Shown here: piece after piece, positions 43,291 through 64,000 of the stretch
Layout of the letters: each line of letters begins with the position of its first letter
Numbering within the stretch: position 1 is the first letter of the stretch
Program-made: the position numbers and the translations under genes
NCBI RefSeq assembly: GCF_033958435.1
Contig: NC_134161.1
Coordinates: 1,612,001-1,676,000, forward strand
Length of the DNA stretch: 64,000 nt
Origin: Carettochelys insculpta
Lineage: Eukaryota; Chordata; Testudines; Carettochelyidae
Reading direction: 5' to 3'
Notes under the pieces: model-generated
Databases searched by the model: none
The model's input: the letters and a program-made list of their open reading frames with translations, nothing else
Told to the model about the DNA's origin: nothing

Positions 43291-45991
43291 TGTAGGAAGG
43301 CACGCAGAGATCTCAAGACAGGAAGTTAAGCTGCCCTTGTGATTTATGGAGCCCAACTCTTTATTTTCAAATGTTTGGGGTTGGCAGAGCAAGCGCTGGC
43401 TGGTCCAGGGACGTGCCCCTTGCTGGTGGCACGTGCCCTCCCTTTGCTGCACTGTACCCTGTGCAGAGGTGGGCTTAAGGAAAAATCTCCATGGCCAAGG
43501 ATGGAGGCCCAAACCTAAAAGTCCTGGTTCGCCTCCATCACAGTGATGTGTCCAATGCCTCTTCAGAGGTGAGGGACTCAGGCTGGACAACGGCTGTCTG
43601 TCCTGACAATGGACTGGTTCTGCTTCCTATCACTGCCTGAGCGCTCTCCCTCACTCGGCTCCAGCCGGAGAAGTGGCTGCTTTGGGACAAGCCAGAGCTC
43701 TCCAGCTCTGTTGCTTTTCTCGTGAATCAAGGGGTTGAGAAATTCTGTGGGGCAAATCATAAATAAGGGCTGAAAATGAGTGCCCCCCTGCACAACCCCC
43801 ACCCCTGAGAAAACTCCTGTTGCCCTTGAATTTTTTACATGGCCACAGAACTGTGACCTCCATGAATGGACTCTATGGTCCACAAACATCTGACTGGTTT
43901 CCCCTTTGCACATATTGCAGCCGAAGGGACTGACTCTGGTGTTTTCTGCACCGTTCCTGCACTCGCTCACTGCACAACTTAAAGTTTCTTTTTGCAAATT
44001 CTCTGTTGCATGTGACTTTTTGCCACTAAAATTAGCCAGGGATTTAACACCCAAGCGACATGAGCAGCAGAACAAAGGTTTGTGCTAAACTCAAAGCTCA
44101 GGCTCTCCCTCCAAGGAGAAAGGCAGGACCATGGCACTCATATCGCGGTGAACTCAAGGAGGAACTCAAGAGAGATGAGAAGGGGCAGATAAATATTGAA
44201 TCTCATCTTCCCACTGATGGGTTGTGACATAATTGCACAGCAGCATTCCAGGGTTCAGGAAGTTCCAGGGCTTGAACAGCAATTCTGAAAAGTCACTAAT
44301 TAACAACTGACGTTGCTGAATGGGTGATTAATGTGATTTACGTAACGAAAGAGAGTCAGTTCCCAAACCTGAATGCACAGACTGGGGCACTAATTCCTTG
44401 AATGGTGACCCTGTGACACTGTGGCTGGCTGGGTACCAAGGCCCCGAGCTGGGGGATGGGCTGGGAAAACATGGTGGGCAGTTTCCGAAGGGAGAAACAC
44501 CAGAATGTGGTGACGGGATTACCGGTGTTTTCCATCTCTTCCAGAGGATGCTGGGAGGAGGCCCCTCTAGGGCTTTCTTTGCCTCCCTGGGCTGGCCTGT
44601 GGTACCCTGGAGGGTTCTGGCTCCCGATGCCAGCCAGCCTCGTGGGAAGGCCTGCTTTGGGGGTTTCCTGGCTGCACACACTGGCTCTTGCTTCACAAAG
44701 GAAGTCTGCTAGCTGTCCTTGGGCAGCCTTTGGTAGCCAGCACCAGGGACTGGTTGTGTGAATGACAGCATTCTCTTTCCTTCCAGGTCAGTCCAGCTCC
44801 AGGGAAGAGAGGTCCTGCTCCCATCCCCTATTCCTCATGAGCTGGTTGCCCCCTCGCTGCCCCGTCTGCACGTCCATGAGAGAGGGTCCGTGGGAGCCAC
44901 TTCATAGTGTGTGCTGCAGAGGCCGGATCAGGTCTGCTGTAATACGTGGCTTGTGAGATACAAGTAAGAGGGGCGAGGCGCTTGGCAGCTACAGCTGCTT
45001 ACACATCCTTGCTCCCCAGGGGGTTGGGAATGTGCCTGTAACCAGCGCTGGGACTGTGAGCCCCGTTGCTCATGGCTGAGCTCCCTCCACCCTGGGGAAG
45101 CTGATTGGAGGTGTCCCTGCCCCTCAGCCCCAGCTTTGGTGGAGTCTCACAGGGACCGTGGCAGGAGACAGTGTCTGGTCCCGCCTGCTGGCGAGAAGGA
45201 ACCCATTAGCCCTGCAGCCTGTGTGGTGCTGGGACTGCGATGGAAGGCGGAGAGGGAAGGCCCAGTCGTGCACGTTCCCCTCCTGCACTTGGTTGTGCAA
45301 GGAACCTGTGTTGCACAGCCTGGCACTACCAACATGTGATGCTGCCAAGCCGCACGCCAGGGAATCCCAGCTAGTGGAAGCAGCTGAGCTCCTGTGCCCT
45401 GGCGTGGGCTGGGTATGCCCCAGCTGTTAGGAAAGGGGAGGCAAGGCAGCCCCTGGAGGGTCTGTGTGATGTCCCTGTGACCGATGCTGAAATTCCCCCC
45501 AGTGGGGAGCGTGACGGGAGGGGCCAGTCGGGCCTTTTGCTGGCAGGTCGCCAGTTTAAGTCTAGCGCCCACCTGCTGTGACAGAGTGCTGCCGGGGGGT
45601 GGCCCACGTGGCCCGTTTCTTGGCTCAGCAAGCGCTGTGGGGAGCCGCTGGGCGATCAGGCTCAGCACAGGGCCCAAGGAGGAATGTGCTGGGAGGAGGA
45701 ACCTCCCTCTGCCGTCGCAAGAGCCTGGTGCATTGGGAGGGGCGGCCTTGGGATGTTTGCATCGCCTGCCCCCAGGCTGCGCTCCGGAACCAGTGGGATG
45801 CAGCCGGCTCGGGATGCCTGGGCTGTCGCGGGAACGGTGCTTGTGAGGGATGCCTGCTCCCGCCTGCCAGAAACGGCGCATGCCTGCAGGTGAAGGAGCC
45901 GAGGCAACGCCGCTGCCGTGTTGGAATGGGGACGGGCTCGGCTGGGAACGGGCGCTGCTGACCAGTTCTCTCCTCCCGACCCCCAGTGTCG

Positions 45992-62606
<16,615 letters not shown>

Positions 62607-64000
62607 GGGCGAGGCGGGAGCCAAGCGAGGCTGAGGCTTCTCCCGCTGACTGATGCTGGGCACCTGGGGCCCTGCGTCGTTCTGCTGTCGGGGCGGGATG
62701 CTGACAGAGCACACTTGGGCATGGACAGTCCCAAGGATTTGTCATCCTGGCTTGCCCAGCTGCCCTGAAAGCACAATGCCTCCAGAGCTTGGAAGTCAAT
62801 GAAAGTGGCCAGTAACCCCAAGGAGGAGAGCAAGGTGAATAGCCAGGGAAATGGCCCAACTGTGAGACATTGCAGCCGGCCAAATGTCTTCCCGGGGAAA
62901 GCAGGAGAAGCCCCATTACCTGAGCTCCTCAAAACTGGACTTGACAAAGCACTTGAGAAAAGCCCGTCGGGCACGGTCCTGCAGGGGCAGGGTCGGGGGT
63001 GGCTGGATTCAGTGACTCAGTGGGTACCTTCTGTCTTTAAATTATACAATTCCTGTCTTGTAAGTGGAAGCCTGGGGCCTGCTGCCTCTCAGTGTCTTGT
63101 GTCAGGACCGGGGGGGTGGGCAGGTGGTGCTGCAGAACGTGGCGCTGGAGGGGCAAGGCGGAAAGGCGCAGGTTTCAGCCCCTTTGCGTTCTATTCCCTG
63201 CATTGTGGAGCCACCCCCTGGGGACTTGGTGCTGTACTAAGCCCTGGCCAGAGCAGACGCAGACTTGAGGAGCTCTCCATATCAATGGACACAGACTGTG
63301 AGAAAGGAAGGATGTTTCTCCCCACCGAGGGCTGATGACATGCCCAAGGTCACCCTGGGAGGCTGTGGCAGAGCCAGGTCAGCCTGAAGCCCTAGCCCCC
63401 AGGGCTGCCCTTCACCTCTGCTGCTTTCAGCGAGACGTTGTTCTCTTCGGGGCTCAGCATCCCTGCACGGCTGCCTCTGAAGCCAATGACCTGCATTGTC
63501 ATAACCTCTCGGTTCTCAGCGATGGGGAGCTGAAGGGTTCAGTGCCACGTAGAAATAGCTGGTGGGCTTTTTATGGTCGCCAAGCAACCTGCCCAAGCAG
63601 TCCTGCGGCTGGCTGTCCCTGCACCTCGGCTGCTGACGTGATGTGCTTCTGCGGCGCTCAGGGTGGACAGTGGAGTTCTGGGGCAGAAGTCTGTGACTCT
63701 GGGGGAAGTTTGGGAGCAGAGGAAAGGTAGAAAATGCCAGAGCTAGTGGGAGCTACCTTACCTCCACCTCGGGCAGCTGCCCGGAGGCACCCAGGCTGTA
63801 TTGTGCTGGCCCCTTAACCACAAACATGCACTAAAAATAACCCGGCCTGCGCCTGGAACACATCTTGGACAATGTTACAGAGGTGTGTTCCACTCCAGCC
63901 CTCTGCGAGCTCCTGCTGAGCATGCCAGGGGCCAAGTCGGTCTGGCTGCGGGAGCAGAGCTCAGAGAGGGGACTGCTGGGTGTGGCACACAGCTCCCCTT
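62607..64000. other. TMPRSS13 3' UTR and downstream flank
   Basis: Follows the TAA stop. No AATAAA on the plus strand; TCTTTAAATTATAC near 63035 is the only AT-rich candidate. One MIR-like fragment. No further gene seen. Confidence 0.5.
63270..63380 (-). mobile_element. MIR-like SINE fragment 3' of TMPRSS13
   Basis: GATGACATGCCCAAGGTCAC, then GGCTGTGGCAGAGCCAGGTC: the reverse of the MIR core. Confidence 0.55.

Larger units (their letters stand above)
32505..45986. other. Region upstream of the first TMPRSS13 exon found
   Basis: Contains the listed MIR-like, pogo-like and CR1 fragments and otherwise ordinary GC-rich sequence. The 5' exon and promoter of TMPRSS13 should lie here but were not identified. 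A large frame pair at 40309-41290 (both strands) has no recognisable domain. Confidence 0.5.

Noticed and set aside
44787..44963. Possible upstream TMPRSS13 exon with acceptor TTCCAG and donor GTAAGA
   Set aside because: In the phase needed to join the exon at 45987 the frame meets a TGA two codons before the donor, and the alternative donors give the wrong phase. It could still be a 5' UTR exon, but nothing supports that.

Overview
The window is vertebrate genomic DNA, most likely from a cryptodiran turtle. This rests on an interspersed-repeat fauna dominated by 5'-truncated CR1 LINEs ending in ATTCTATGA-type tails, a tRNA-derived SINE with a CR1-like tail that matches the turtle Cry I (tortoise PolIII) pattern, and spliced genes with vertebrate exon phases. 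Species cannot be read from the sequence.

Two protein-coding genes are clear, and both could be rebuilt exon by exon with consistent phases. On the minus strand (9432-16116) lies IL10RA, the ligand-binding chain of the interleukin-10 receptor: 7 exons, 587 residues, with signal peptide, two class II cytokine-receptor domains, one transmembrane helix and a long tail carrying both YxxQ STAT3-docking sites. On the plus strand (45992-62606) lies TMPRSS13, a type II transmembrane serine protease: 11 exons giving 412 residues from the first visible ATG, with membrane helix, LDLRa, SRCR and an intact trypsin-like domain. The two genes are transcribed away from each other, the same head-to-head order as in mammals. 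No other conserved gene was recognised in the 30 kb between them or in the flanks.

Layout: 1-9.4 kb holds the region 3' of IL10RA with an old CR1, a tRNA-derived SINE, a Tigger-like element with 23-bp inverted ends and a hAT-like element with a perfect 8-bp target duplication. 9.4-16.1 kb is IL10RA. 15.25-15.6 kb holds a perfect 60-bp-arm palindrome made from an interspersed repeat. 16.5-17.25 kb is an AT-rich block. 17.3-24.2 kb shows little. 24.2-32.5 kb is a dense transposon graveyard in which an old LINE is split by at least five later insertions. The latest of these is a LINE with an uninterrupted reverse-transcriptase ORF of about 770 codons whose catalytic FADD box reads FADG. 32.5-46 kb has no recognised gene, but several MIR-like SINEs, a pogo/Tigger-like element and a CR1. 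46-62.6 kb is TMPRSS13, whose introns carry a 35-bp and a 49-bp minisatellite and two antisense CR1 copies, one holding a nested hAT-like element. 62.6-64 kb is 3' flank.

The two genes are not known to act in one pathway. IL10RA signals in leukocytes, and TMPRSS13 is an epithelial surface protease. Long reading frames elsewhere are mostly by-products of GC-rich sequence or of tandem repeats whose unit length is not a multiple of three.
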